NCBI GenBank assembly: GCA_005779395.1 | Contig: SXJP01000002.1 | Location: 1-64,000 of the forward strand | Direction of reading: 5' to 3' | Source: Actinomycetota bacterium | Lineage (GTDB): Bacteria > Actinomycetota > Acidimicrobiia > IMCC26256 > PALSA-610 | DNA: 64,000 nucleotides | Shown: positions 24,708 to 33,662 of the stretch, one piece after another | How positions within the stretch are numbered: position 1 is the first letter of the stretch | How the letters are laid out: every line of letters starts with the position of its first letter | The notes under the pieces: model-generated | Seen by the model: only the letters and a program-made list of their open reading frames with translations | Told to the model about the DNA's origin: nothing | Database searches by the model: none | Made by a program: the position numbers and the translations under genes

Positions 24708-26222
24708 TCAGTTTATGGACCGAACTTGTCGACTTTGAACACGTTTCACGATCAGTGCCCGAGCCAATGACCACGTGAAGCAAAAAAACAGCAAGATGAG
24801 GACCCACTCACCAAAACGTACGTATGGAGTGGTCCCTGTTCGAGTCTTGATCGTGCCTTCGAGTGAGCCGTTCTCGAACAGCGGTTGCGCTGCAAGGACC
24901 TCGCCATTTGAGTCAATAACGGCAGAAATTCCAGAGATAGCCGCTTGCAAGACCGGGCGTCCTGTTTCGACTGCTCTGATTTGGGCTGCCGCTAGGTGTT
25001 GTCTCGAGTTTGCAGATCGCCTGTACGAGCGATTGTTAGTCGATACAACGATTAGTTCGGCACCGTCAGCTACGAGGGGCCTGACCTCTGCTCCAAACAT
25101 AGATTCGAAACAGATCACGGTCGCGATCTTGGTGTCGCCGACTTTGAATAGGCCCCGAACATCGCCCGGCGCAAAGTCTCTCGGGATTTGTTCGACAGCC
25201 TTTACGAATTTCGCGATGAAGGAGCGCATTGGAACCCATTCTCCGAACGGAACTCTATGCCTCTTTGCGTACTCCCCCACCTCTCGTCCCTGGGGGGACC
25301 ACAACACGTTTAGGTTCAGAGCGCGGCCGTCGGGAGCGTCACCTGTCCCATTCGCAAGCACGTAACTGTTGTGGCGCACCGCAAGATCCGCAAGTCTCTG
25401 CGGCCACTCGAAATCAGCGAACGGTGCGCTAGGCGCGTTCGGCGCATCTGTGAATGTGCTCTCTGGGAATACGATCAAATCGAATTCGCCCTTGAGCTTC
25501 TCGGCTAGTGCGAAGTGATTCTCCGGCAATGTGCCTGCGAAGTATTCGGCGTCTGTGAGATCGCGATTGATGTCGTTGCCTTGCAATAGGGCGAAACGGA
25601 AACTCCCGCTGATTCTGGGTCCAGGAATCAGGATCGCCCACACCAGAGTGGCTCCGATTAGAGCGCCAATCAAGCCGATACGTTTTGCGAACACTCTTGG
25701 TGACCGCCGGCCGCCAGAAATTAAGTCTGCGATCCCGGCATTGATCGCAACGGCCACGAATGAGATGAGAGGTAGACCGCCGAGCGCGCCGAGCGAGCGC
25801 ATGATTGCAATGTCGTGGAACGCATACCCGACTTCGCCCCACGAAAAGCCGCCGTACGGCCAGCGTGCGAGGAATGCCTCGCTAAGCACCCACACGCCCG
25901 CAATCAGTAGCGGATGTGTCCGTCCACGCCGCCCGAGGAAACCGACAACGAAACCTGCGAGTGCCCAGAAGCAAGCGAGGATCGCTATGAACGGCCCAAG
26001 TGCAATCGCACCGAAATACCAAGCCCACGACACCACGCACGCGTAATAACTACATGCGGCGAGAAACCCCAATCCAGCGCAGCTACGGGCGCTGCGTCCG
26101 CGCCAGGAGACGAACAGCGGGACTAGAGCGACAAACGCTAGAGGACCTAAGTCGATACTTGGTCTTGAACCTGCGAGCAGCAGACCGCTCAGTAGCGCGC
26201 ACCAATTCCGGAAAGAGAACAG
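24708..26222 (-). CDS. lnt: Apolipoprotein N-acyltransferase, start codon not canonical
   Basis: Integral membrane enzyme that N-acylates lipoproteins. The C-terminal nitrilase domain has the catalytic residues in VFPESTFT (Glu), KRHRVPFGEWVP (Lys) and VICFESMFG (Cys). The frame before the first possible TTG (26072) still encodes a clear Lnt N-terminus: ALLSGLLLAG, then LGPLAFVALVPLFVSW. No ATG, GTG or TTG occurs between that point and an in-frame stop further up. A CTG at 26222 would give 504 residues and the right N-terminus, with AGGAG upstream at the stop of the DUF4193 gene. CTG initiation by reinitiation is inferred; the minimal frame with a normal start is 24708-26072. Confidence 0.75.
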   Translation of the reverse strand: MFSFRNWCALLSGLLLAGSRPSIDLGPLAFVALVPLFVSWRGRSARSCAGLGFLAACSYYACVVSWAWYFGAIALGPFIAILACFWALAGFVVGFLGRRGRTHPLLIAGVWVLSEAFLARWPYGGFSWGEVGYAFHDIAIMRSLGALGGLPLISFVAVAINAGIADLISGGRRSPRVFAKRIGLIGALIGATLVWAILIPGPRISGSFRFALLQGNDINRDLTDAEYFAGTLPENHFALAEKLKGEFDLIVFPESTFTDAPNAPSAPFADFEWPQRLADLAVRHNSYVLANGTGDAPDGRALNLNVLWSPQGREVGEYAKRHRVPFGEWVPMRSFIAKFVKAVEQIPRDFAPGDVRGLFKVGDTKIATVICFESMFGAEVRPLVADGAELIVVSTNNRSYRRSANSRQHLAAAQIRAVETGRPVLQAAISGISAVIDSNGEVLAAQPLFENGSLEGTIKTRTGTTPYVRFGEWVLILLFFCFTWSLARALIVKRVQSRQVRSIN

Positions 26223-26239
26223 CCGCTTCGAGCGTTCTC

Positions 26240-26665
26240 CTAGACGCAGTCGCGACAGAGCAGGGTCTTTTCGTCAGCCAACATGTGTCGTGGCAACACT
26301 AGAAAGCAGCTCGTGCAAACGAACTCGCCAGGGCGACGTGGAACGATCTTCGTCCCCGTCTCGCCACGGTCTCCCGGCAATTCATATTCTTCATCGTCTT
26401 CGTGGCCAGAACTTGAGGTCTTTTCACGCAAGACAACGTCGAGTGCTTCTTCGACATCGTCGGGATGCAGTTCTTCGTCGAGGTCGACAACATCATCGTC
26501 GTCTGCAACAGGAAGTGCTTCGTCGTCATCGCCATCATCTCCGATGGTCGATCCTAGGTCTAGCTCATCATCAAGAACTGATTCGTCGCCCTCGCCTTCT
26601 TCGTCGAACTCTTCGAGGTCTTCTTCTTCCTCGCCTTGTTCTTCGTCGAATTCTTCGTCACTCAT
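26240..26665 (-). CDS. DUF4193 acidic zinc-ribbon protein
   Basis: A 141-residue protein of the actinobacterial DUF4193 family. The first 90 residues are almost entirely Asp and Glu. The C-terminal part has a zinc ribbon: FVCTSCFLVLPRHML and LLCRDCV, two CxxC pairs. The family has no firm function, although the acidic tail and zinc ribbon suggest protein or RNA-polymerase contact. Its stop lies just before the lnt reading region, and the TAG overlaps an AGGAG site that may serve lnt. A perfect TATAAT lies upstream at 26746-26751. Confidence 0.85.
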   Translation of the reverse strand: MSDEEFDEEQGEEEEDLEEFDEEGEGDESVLDDELDLGSTIGDDGDDDEALPVADDDDVVDLDEELHPDDVEEALDVVLREKTSSSGHEDDEEYELPGDRGETGTKIVPRRPGEFVCTSCFLVLPRHMLADEKTLLCRDCV

Positions 26666-26745
26666 GGTTGCAGTTCACTCATCTTCTGTTGGTTAGTCAT
26701 TGAATTCTTGGACTCTGGCTCCTTGGCCGAGTCGTAGGTCGCGGG

Positions 26746-26751
26746 ATTATA
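26746..26751 (-). promoter_or_regulatory. Perfect -10 element upstream of DUF4193
   Basis: On the minus strand TATAAT occurs exactly, about 80 bases upstream of the DUF4193 start. The -35 region at the expected distance is only a partial match. This is the probable start point of the DUF4193-lnt-hypothetical transcript, with a leader of about 75 bases in which I see no strong structure. Confidence 0.5.
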
Positions 26752-26782
26752 GGCCTCATGCTCCCCCTGGTCGTAGCAGAGG

Positions 26783-28399
26783 CTAAATCGCGTTTAGGCG
26801 CCTGCGTTCGGCAGCGCCCTCAGAAGCGAGGCGTTCTAGCTCGTAAACCTCGTGGTCTACATGTTGCATAGCCGCTGCAATCAATCGATGGCCCGCAATG
26901 TCAGCGATCTGACGATGCATTTGTTGCACAACGCTGCGGTATGCAGGGTGACCTTGTGGTGCGCTGCGTAGCTCAAGCATGTGCATTGCTTCTCGCGCAT
27001 TCATCTGCATCACATAGCGGACTCTGAACGCCAGAGATACCGCGTAGCCAGCCTCGATGGGATGCTCTGGCTGCAGAGTTGAATACAGGTTGGCAGATCG
27101 CTCTAGAGCCTTCTCGAATGTCGTGGTGACGCCAGCTTCGGCAACCGCCTCGGGAATGTCATATCCGAGGTGAGGAGTCAGTGGTTGCCATTCGATGGTC
27201 AACATCCGGTGACGTTGCAGGTCTCGAAATGCTCCATAGTCGCCGACGACTTCGAATCTGTATGTCGTGCGCTCGAATGCGCGTCCGGGCTTATGGCGAC
27301 GGTTAGACCGGTCGCCGACGTATGCCGACATGAGTCGCGAGCGGTCGTCTGCTGACAACGTCTGGACTGTGCGTAACAACTCCGATTCGGATTTATCTGT
27401 AGACGAAAAAGCGATTGCAGCCAGGACCCTGTCCTCGCCAGCGGGATCGAAATCTAGAAGCCGCACCTGCGGACTGACATCTGGTGCACTCGCGCGTTCG
27501 GCATCGCGTGCGCCGAATACTCGTCGCACTATTTCCTCGGTCTGCGAAGCATTCGATTGCAGATAGTTAATCCACGCGCCACCGCGGTCTGGTCGGTCGA
27601 CGCGAGTAAGGAATGATGGGATTACTTTCCGAAGCTCTGCGAGCATGTCGTCGGCGTATGCGCGCGATTCTGGTAACGGATGAGCTTTCATGCGTAACAA
27701 CATTGATTCGAAGGCTTGCCCAGTGCCATAAATTCCGACGTTTGACAATGTAGAAGCGGGAAGCATTCCGCGTACCGAATCGCAGGCTTTCGCTTTGATT
27801 GTCTGTTTGTAAACAAAATCAGATGTTGCGTTGTCCTTCGGATACCTCTTGCGCGCCCAGTCATCAAGGGTCGGCAACATTTCTCTATAAGTGTCGAACA
27901 GAGCGTCCATGTCCGCGACGTAGCGGGCGCCGTGACGCGCCGTAAGAACTTCACGCGGGCGGTAGTACCGATATCGCCCGTCGACGCGCGAGTCGTACGG
28001 GATGTACCGCGTTGATTGTTCGAGATACGCGGCGAGTCTCCCCCATTCTAGGATCTTGGTCAGCAGGTTCGATGACTGTTCGCACGCGAGATGGACACCG
28101 CCGAGTTGAGCGACCGAATCGTCGCCGTACTCGAGAAAGACACGGTCATACAGTTCTTCTGCGCGCCGTAGTCCAACCGTGGCATCTACAGAGAGGTCGC
28201 CACTGAGGTCGAGATCGGGCACGAACTCATCGAGGAACAAGCGGCGCAAACTCTTGTCGCTACGCGAATACCTCGCGAACAGTGCGCCCTTGACCACCTC
28301 CGGGAGGTTGGTTAGCGCAAATATTGGCTGATCTAGGTTCGTGAAATACGGGCGTAGCTTCGCTGCTTCGTCGTCAGTGAAGTTCTCGCGCGAGTACAT
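26783..28399 (-). CDS. Double-domain ThyX-like protein
   Basis: A 538-residue protein made of two ThyX (FAD-dependent thymidylate synthase) domains, about 38-265 and 320-530. The N-domain keeps GDDSVAQLGGVHLACEQSS and a QSTRYIPYD segment (128-132) but has EWGR where the RHR signature should be. The C-domain keeps RHR (396-398) but is followed by IEWQPLTPHLGY instead of the Ser-rich half. The signature is thus split between the domains. It may be the working thymidylate synthase of this cell or a derived flavoprotein. No thyA is in the window. Confidence 0.75.
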   Translation of the reverse strand: MYSRENFTDDEAAKLRPYFTNLDQPIFALTNLPEVVKGALFARYSRSDKSLRRLFLDEFVPDLDLSGDLSVDATVGLRRAEELYDRVFLEYGDDSVAQLGGVHLACEQSSNLLTKILEWGRLAAYLEQSTRYIPYDSRVDGRYRYYRPREVLTARHGARYVADMDALFDTYREMLPTLDDWARKRYPKDNATSDFVYKQTIKAKACDSVRGMLPASTLSNVGIYGTGQAFESMLLRMKAHPLPESRAYADDMLAELRKVIPSFLTRVDRPDRGGAWINYLQSNASQTEEIVRRVFGARDAERASAPDVSPQVRLLDFDPAGEDRVLAAIAFSSTDKSESELLRTVQTLSADDRSRLMSAYVGDRSNRRHKPGRAFERTTYRFEVVGDYGAFRDLQRHRMLTIEWQPLTPHLGYDIPEAVAEAGVTTTFEKALERSANLYSTLQPEHPIEAGYAVSLAFRVRYVMQMNAREAMHMLELRSAPQGHPAYRSVVQQMHRQIADIAGHRLIAAAMQHVDHEVYELERLASEGAAERRRLNAI

Positions 28400-28452
28400 G
28401 GGCGGCTGATCGTATCGGTGCTATAGGAGCGTTCTGCGCATCTTCGGCATTG

Positions 28453-29142
28453 TTAGATAAGTATTTGAAATGCTGCCGCCACTACCGAAATCTCGACTCG
28501 ATACGCGGCCGAGAATGGCACTCCGTCTATGCAGACGCTTCGTCTCCGCGCAAATTCGACCGTCAGTTGCCGAAACGTAGCGCTTCCGACATCCTTGTGG
28601 CCGAGATGTTCAGCTAGGGCCAAGCGCTTACGCATCTTCGCCCTGTCAACTGGTGCGAGTCCGAACCACTGAACTTCGGCCTTCCCGTCCCCGGGATGAC
28701 CGCTCGGAACTACACGAAGTCCTTCGAGGTGCTGAGCATTCATCGCGATCACCCCCGTGGCTGATACCGACTTTTGGCGGTTGTCTACACGTAGAGCGAA
28801 CGCCCTGCGGCGATGCCAACGGCGTGTTTGATTCGGGGTCTGGCCGACAGCGACTGACGACACAGCCCACATCGGGTTGGCACCGTCGATACGAACGCTG
28901 AGCGCGTCGACAGGCAACGCGTGACCCCTGCTTGCATGGGCGGGCTTAGGTGCGCCGGCCTTAGTGAGTCCCAACGTCGTTGCGAGGTCACTTGATGAGT
29001 CCGGCGTCCATGCGATGATCTTGGACTTGGTCAAGTCGATACGACAAGCAAGGTCGGCATCTCCCCCGATGACAATTTCGTCGGCGCCCTCTGAGACAGC
29101 CTTGCCCCAAGGCTCCCCCTTGCGTATCCCGCCGACGTCCAT
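28453..29142 (-). CDS. Diacylglycerol-kinase-like C-terminal domain protein
   Basis: A 229-residue protein resembling only the C-terminal beta domain of YegS/diacylglycerol kinases. NAQHLEGLRVVPSGHPGDGKAEV is the family's N-x-x-x-x-G then P-x-PGDG-x-x-D/E-V pattern, and LTVEFARRRSVCIDGVPF matches the lipid-kinase beta-sandwich end. The catalytic GDGT nucleotide domain is missing, so kinase activity is not expected from this chain alone. The ATG has a very strong site (AGGGGG). It starts 3 bases after the helY stop, so it is co-transcribed with the helicase. The family call is moderate. Confidence 0.5.
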   Translation of the reverse strand: MDVGGIRKGEPWGKAVSEGADEIVIGGDADLACRIDLTKSKIIAWTPDSSSDLATTLGLTKAGAPKPAHASRGHALPVDALSVRIDGANPMWAVSSVAVGQTPNQTRRWHRRRAFALRVDNRQKSVSATGVIAMNAQHLEGLRVVPSGHPGDGKAEVQWFGLAPVDRAKMRKRLALAEHLGHKDVGSATFRQLTVEFARRRSVCIDGVPFSAAYRVEISVVAAAFQILI

Positions 29143-29145
29143 GTG

Positions 29146-31761
29146 CTAGCCCCCTACCCTGCTCGAGGCCTCGACTACTCCCCTTGTGCACGCGTCGGCA
29201 GCGCTATTTGCCGTGTGACGCGTTGCCGGGTTAGGTGCCGCTATGCCGATCTGACGCAGCAGATCAATGAGTTGCTTGATGTTGCGTACGAAGTCTCCGC
29301 CGGTCATTTCTTCTTCGTCAAGAATCTCTGCCAATTCTTCTCCGCGTACCCATCTTGCTACAGCGGCCGTAAATCCAGGATCGGGAGCCCGGGTCTGCTT
29401 GAGGTGTGCGTCGAACTCTGCGTTCTGAAGCTCACGAAAAGTGCGCTCTATCTTGTTACAACGCTTCGCGACCTCGCGGCTTGGCCAGTTTCTGGGCGGG
29501 CGGGGATTGTCGCTTTCTGGACCTCTTCGTTCGAACGTGAATGCTGAGGTGAGCGCAGCGAGGTTTGCCTGGTCGAGGCCATCAAAAAGACCGTCAGCTA
29601 TTGCTTCGGCCACAAGAAGGTCTGACTCCGTGTACAGGCCGCAGAGAACAGACCCAGACTCAGTCAGATTCCACCCGTCGGTGTAACCCCACGCCGCAAG
29701 GACATCGAGAACGCGGTCAAATTGGCGGGCGAGGCTCTCGCCGCGATCTGCCACCCTCCTCTCGAGGCGATTTAGATCGCGTTCGCTTCGCTCAACGCCG
29801 AAGGCAGCACGCAGTCGTGTGGAGCGATGCGGATCGCGCGCAATTGGATGTAGAGCGATCTGGGCCTCAAGATCCTCGACAATCTTGGAATCGTCCGACT
29901 GCCTCGGGTCGAGTGTTGCCCGCGCGAGCATGCCGGTTACGTTCGCAACGTAATCAGGGTTGCGCGGCTGCGTCGGTCTAGGTAACTCGAGTGCGCCTAT
30001 GCGGGATACACCTCTCGGAAAGTCGCGCGCATCGAGTCGAAGGAGCCGTCCGGAATCGGTGATGACCAAGACTCGACCGGGTGCTCGCCCGCGATCTTGT
30101 TTCACGACGACCCCTATTGCTTTGCGCGAAATAGCGACGATGTCACCGGTTCTGAGTGATTCGAAGCGGCTCGATCTGGAGATCGTCGTCGACTTCTTTA
30201 AGCTCTCGAGTTCTAGGACTTTTGAGCGGTAGTCGGCGAGCATGCCGTCTTGGTCGTCAGCAGTTTCGCGAAGCCTGTGCAGAAGGTCGCGTTGACGCTT
30301 GATCTGGGTCTCTAAGCCCACTACGTCGCGGTCGGCGTGATACTGGGCGAACGATTGGTTCAAGAGTTCGTGTGCTCGATCTTTAGCGCAGCGCCTAATG
30401 AGATTGACAGCCATGTTGTATGTGGGTCTAAACGACGACGTGAGTTCATAACTACGTCTTCCGACGAGCGACGCGACCTGATCGAACTTGACGAAAGCAT
30501 TCCAACAAACTATGGAATAGCCGACGTCATCGATTCCGCGGCGGCCGGCACGTCCTGCGAGTTGGGTGTACTCCCCTGGGGTAAGAATTTCGTGATGCTC
30601 TCCGGTGAACTTCGACAGCTTCTCGATCACGACCGAACGTGCTGGCATGTTGATACCGAGGCCCAACGTTTCGGTAGCGAACACAACCTTCACTAAACCT
30701 TTGCAGAATGCCTCTTCGACGGCCTCCTTCATCGGGGGCACTAGTCCCGCATGATGAGCAGCAATTCCAGCTTCTAGGCCATCTAGCCACTCGCCATATC
30801 CGAGCACAGCAAGGTCGTCTTCGCTAAGTCCGGCTGTGTGGCGTTCCGCAATTTCACGCACAGAGAGAAGTTCGTCGCTATTCGTTAGGCGGATACCTTC
30901 ACGACGTGCGCCTCGTACCGCGTCATCGCACGCATTGCGGCTGAAAATGAAATAGATCGCAGGGAGCATGTCATCGTCCCTCAGTCGTTCGATCAATTCG
31001 CCACGCCAAGGTGAATACAACTTGCGATTACGACCGCGACCGGAGCGCTGGGCAGTCGGACGTTCGTCGAGTTCCTGGGCTTCGTGATTTAGGTGGACGT
31101 CCTCACCGTCGCCGAGCAGCAGCGGGAGCAAATGAATTGTTTCTGCACTGCGATCTCCAACGGCGTAGAGGTGTGACAGCTCAACTGGACGCCGTTCTTC
31201 GATTATCGCTGTGGTTTCGCCTCGCACGGCTCGAATCCAGTCTGCAAACTCCTCTGCATTCGACACCGTGGCAGACAGGCATACGAGATCTACATCGAGT
31301 GCTAGCTGGATTATGACTTCTTCCCAGACTGCACCGCGAAACCGGTTCTGGAGATAATGGACTTCGTCGAGAATCACGTAACGAAGTCTGTTCAAGCTCG
31401 CTGAGTTGGCGTAAATCATGTTGCGCAAGACCTCGGTCGTCATCACCACGATCGGGGCGGTGCTATTTATTGCGTTGTCTCCGGTAAGAAGACCAACAGC
31501 CTCTGACCCGTGCTCGCGCACCAAGTCTGAATACTTCTGGTTGGAGAGAGCCTTTAGTGGGGTCGTGTAGAAGACCTTGCCCATTGCTGCAAGAGCGAGG
31601 TGAATCGCGTATTCGGCCACGAGCGTCTTGCCTGAACCCGTCGGGGCCGCGACTAGCACCGAATGACCAGAGTCGAGCGCGTTAAGGGCCGCTACCTGGA
31701 AATCGTCGAGCGGGTAAGGCCGTTTGGCGACGAATTCATCGCGCAGGGACGACAACGTCAT
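29146..31761 (-). CDS. helY: Ski2/Mtr4-like RNA helicase (HelY)
   Basis: An 871-residue DEVH-box helicase. Motif I is APTGSGKTLVAEYA, motif II is LDEVHYLQ, motif III lies in LSATVSNAEEF, and motif VI is QLAGRAGRRGIDDVG. The C-terminal DSHCT region (AVARWVRGEELAEILDEEEMTGGDFVRNIKQL) marks the Ski2/Mtr4/HelY group, which unwinds structured RNA. In Mycobacterium helY (Rv2092c) directly follows tatC and tatA, as here, with one extra membrane-protein gene between. The ATG is 9 bases from the preceding stop. Confidence 0.9.
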   Translation of the reverse strand: MTLSSLRDEFVAKRPYPLDDFQVAALNALDSGHSVLVAAPTGSGKTLVAEYAIHLALAAMGKVFYTTPLKALSNQKYSDLVREHGSEAVGLLTGDNAINSTAPIVVMTTEVLRNMIYANSASLNRLRYVILDEVHYLQNRFRGAVWEEVIIQLALDVDLVCLSATVSNAEEFADWIRAVRGETTAIIEERRPVELSHLYAVGDRSAETIHLLPLLLGDGEDVHLNHEAQELDERPTAQRSGRGRNRKLYSPWRGELIERLRDDDMLPAIYFIFSRNACDDAVRGARREGIRLTNSDELLSVREIAERHTAGLSEDDLAVLGYGEWLDGLEAGIAAHHAGLVPPMKEAVEEAFCKGLVKVVFATETLGLGINMPARSVVIEKLSKFTGEHHEILTPGEYTQLAGRAGRRGIDDVGYSIVCWNAFVKFDQVASLVGRRSYELTSSFRPTYNMAVNLIRRCAKDRAHELLNQSFAQYHADRDVVGLETQIKRQRDLLHRLRETADDQDGMLADYRSKVLELESLKKSTTISRSSRFESLRTGDIVAISRKAIGVVVKQDRGRAPGRVLVITDSGRLLRLDARDFPRGVSRIGALELPRPTQPRNPDYVANVTGMLARATLDPRQSDDSKIVEDLEAQIALHPIARDPHRSTRLRAAFGVERSERDLNRLERRVADRGESLARQFDRVLDVLAAWGYTDGWNLTESGSVLCGLYTESDLLVAEAIADGLFDGLDQANLAALTSAFTFERRGPESDNPRPPRNWPSREVAKRCNKIERTFRELQNAEFDAHLKQTRAPDPGFTAAVARWVRGEELAEILDEEEMTGGDFVRNIKQLIDLLRQIGIAAPNPATRHTANSAADACTRGVVEASSRVGG

Positions 31762-31770
31762 TTGTTACTG

Positions 31771-32343
31771 TCATCCTGATTCGGAAGGAACGGTCGTTGC
31801 GCTTGGGTCTGCATCGGGTCCGTCAACGTCTGCTGGTGCCGTCGTCACGCTTTCGATCGGGGTCGTCGTTGCAGACTCTCCGGGCACTGTCGTTGCGGAG
31901 ACCTCAGGTACTGTCGAGTTCGTTAGTGGAGGGACTGTGATATCCGGAATGTTTGGAGTCTCCGTGCCGGGTCGGTGCCGCAACAGTCCGCCTGGCCAAA
32001 AGAATCCGGCGGCAAGTGCGACTGCGACTATCACTAAGTGTGAAACGCCGAGCCACGGTTGACGCTTCGGGCCGCGTCCGTCGGCAGCCCATTTTCTGAA
32101 CATTACGATGCTGATTCCTATCGCCAAGAGCGAACCGATCACGAGAATTGTTGCCTTCGGCTGTCTACTAGCTATGCCGCCTGTCAGGCCGTAGTAGTCG
32201 GGAGCGCCGGGTCGCACAGCCCAAATGCACAGCGTCGTGAAGCCGACAACGGCCGCCACTCCGAGAATCGCTTGAATCTTCTCCTTCTTGGTTACTTCTA
32301 TCGGCGGTGCAAGACGTTGCTTGCGCGTGCGTCGTTGGCTCAT
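31771..32343 (-). CDS. Hypothetical membrane protein with Thr/Pro-rich tail
   Basis: A 190-residue protein with a basic N-terminus (MSQRRTRKQR), three likely membrane segments (about 26-43, 66-84 and 100-117), then a tail of about 65 residues rich in Thr, Val, Pro and Ser, probably outside the membrane. No family is recognised. Its ATG overlaps the tatC stop (ATGA), so it is made together with the Tat translocase, and helY follows 9 bases later. A role near Tat export or the cell surface would be guesswork. Confidence 0.7.
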   Translation of the reverse strand: MSQRRTRKQRLAPPIEVTKKEKIQAILGVAAVVGFTTLCIWAVRPGAPDYYGLTGGIASRQPKATILVIGSLLAIGISIVMFRKWAADGRGPKRQPWLGVSHLVIVAVALAAGFFWPGGLLRHRPGTETPNIPDITVPPLTNSTVPEVSATTVPGESATTTPIESVTTAPADVDGPDADPSATTVPSESG

Positions 32344-33089
32344 CGTTTCATTGCCCTTCCGATAAGGATTGAGATCTCGTAGAACAGGTACATCGGCGTA
32401 GCCAATAGGAACAGAGAATAGGGGTCCTGACTAGGAGTGATTACCGCTGCGATGATCACGATACCGACGACCGCGTGTCTTCGCACTTTGCGCAATTGTC
32501 CCGTCTTCACTACTCCGACTAACAACAAGAATACGAGCAGGACAGGGAACTGAAACGCGGCTCCGAATGCGAGCAGCATGAAAGTGACCAAGCTGAGATA
32601 CTTGTCGACGACGATGTTGGGTTCGATATCGCCGCCGGCGGTGAACAGGAAATTGAGTGCCTTGTCGAGGGTGAACCAAGCTAGGACTGCGCCCAGAATA
32701 AATAGGAGCCAGGCAGATATCAGGAATGGGATCGCGTAACGACGTTCCTTGTCACGTAGGCCAGGAGTAACGAATCGCCAAAGCTCAAACATCAGGATTG
32801 GCAGTGACAACGCGATGCCACCGTATGTAGCGACTTTTACTCGAGACATAAACGGAGCCAACGGATCAATCGCGGTTAGGTCGCAGCCCTTGGGCATGCA
32901 TTTGGTAATGCCTTTGGTCGCATCGCGATACGGGCCGGATACGAAGTCGAGAATTTGCGGATAGAAAATGAATACCGCAATGGCGCATAGTGCAGTTGCC
33001 GCGAGCGACACAAACAGGCGGTTGCGAAGTTCGGTTAGATGCTCGACTATCGACATCCGCCCTTCGGTGTTTTCGTTGTTCTTAGCCAA
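32340..33089 (-). CDS. tatC: Twin-arginine translocase subunit TatC
   Basis: A 249-residue six-helix membrane protein that binds the twin-arginine signal peptide. The N-terminus has MSIVEHLTELRNRLFVSL, the signature of TatC, and the FPVLLVFLLLVGVVKTGQL region and ITPSQDPYSLFLLATPMYLFYE segment follow. The gene begins 5 bases after tatA. It completes a minimal Tat system with TatA. Length and motifs are normal. Confidence 0.95.
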   Translation of the reverse strand: MAKNNENTEGRMSIVEHLTELRNRLFVSLAATALCAIAVFIFYPQILDFVSGPYRDATKGITKCMPKGCDLTAIDPLAPFMSRVKVATYGGIALSLPILMFELWRFVTPGLRDKERRYAIPFLISAWLLFILGAVLAWFTLDKALNFLFTAGGDIEPNIVVDKYLSLVTFMLLAFGAAFQFPVLLVFLLLVGVVKTGQLRKVRRHAVVGIVIIAAVITPSQDPYSLFLLATPMYLFYEISILIGRAMKR

Positions 33090-33094
33090 GGGTC

Positions 33095-33427
33095 TTAGTC
33101 GTCGTTCGGCTCAGGTGACGCGTCGGGCTCTGCGGAGGACTCTGCTGGGTTCGAACTCTCCTGAACCGCTTCCACGTTTGGTGATTCTGTCGGCTCAGAC
33201 ACCATCGGCACAGGGCTACTAGCCAATGACGCTCTCGACGGCTTTGCCTTCGAGTCATCGAAGTGGATTACGTCGTCAATTTCTGACTTGACTTGACTTT
33301 GGACCTTGCGGAACTCAGCAAGAGCGCTCCCAATTTGACGGCTGACTTCCGGGAGGCGCTTTGGGCCGAATACGAGCAACGCGACTATTGCGATTACTGC
33401 AAATTCGAGACCGCCGACATTGAACAT
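33095..33427 (-). CDS. tatA: Twin-arginine translocase subunit TatA/TatB
   Basis: A 110-residue single-span protein. The N-terminus MFNVGGLEFAVIAIVALLVFGPKRLPE carries the membrane helix, the FGP hinge and the start of the amphipathic helix that makes the export pore. The C-terminal half is acidic and Ser/Pro-rich. The opening resembles TatB as well as TatA; actinobacteria use both. It is directly followed by tatC. Confidence 0.9.
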   Translation of the reverse strand: MFNVGGLEFAVIAIVALLVFGPKRLPEVSRQIGSALAEFRKVQSQVKSEIDDVIHFDDSKAKPSRASLASSPVPMVSEPTESPNVEAVQESSNPAESSAEPDASPEPNDD

Positions 33428-33448
33428 TGTTACTGAGCCTACTCAGGA

Positions 33449-33643
33449 CTAGCTACGAGGCTCATTCAGGTGGCTAGTTCGTCTCGCATCTGTGCGCGCT
33501 AACACCGTGAGAGGCTGCAAGCCAGCGCGCACTCGCGTCAGCGATGCGACGGTCGGAATTATTGACTTTCGAACGCTGTCGGCGACCAGTACGACGACGA
33601 GGAGCGATATGACGCTGATGGCGATTGCGATAAACGATGTCAT
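33449..33643 (-). CDS. Small single-span membrane protein
   Basis: A 64-residue protein with one membrane helix (FIAIAISVISLLVVVLVAD) and a short basic tail. No family is recognised. The ATG at 33643 is used because longer in-frame starts would overlap the upstream zinc-ribbon gene. It is 21 bases upstream of tatA and 20 bases after the preceding stop, so it is in the tat operon and could be a small Tat accessory, though nothing shows this. Confidence 0.5.
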   Translation of the reverse strand: MTSFIAIAISVISLLVVVLVADSVRKSIIPTVASLTRVRAGLQPLTVLARTDARRTSHLNEPRS

Positions 33644-33662
33644 CGACTGGAGGTTAGAGCTT

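Noticed and set aside
26283..26703. Ser-rich and Arg/Leu-rich frames opposite the DUF4193 gene
   Set aside because: Antisense shadows of long Asp/Glu codon runs; the minus-strand protein has a clear zinc ribbon.
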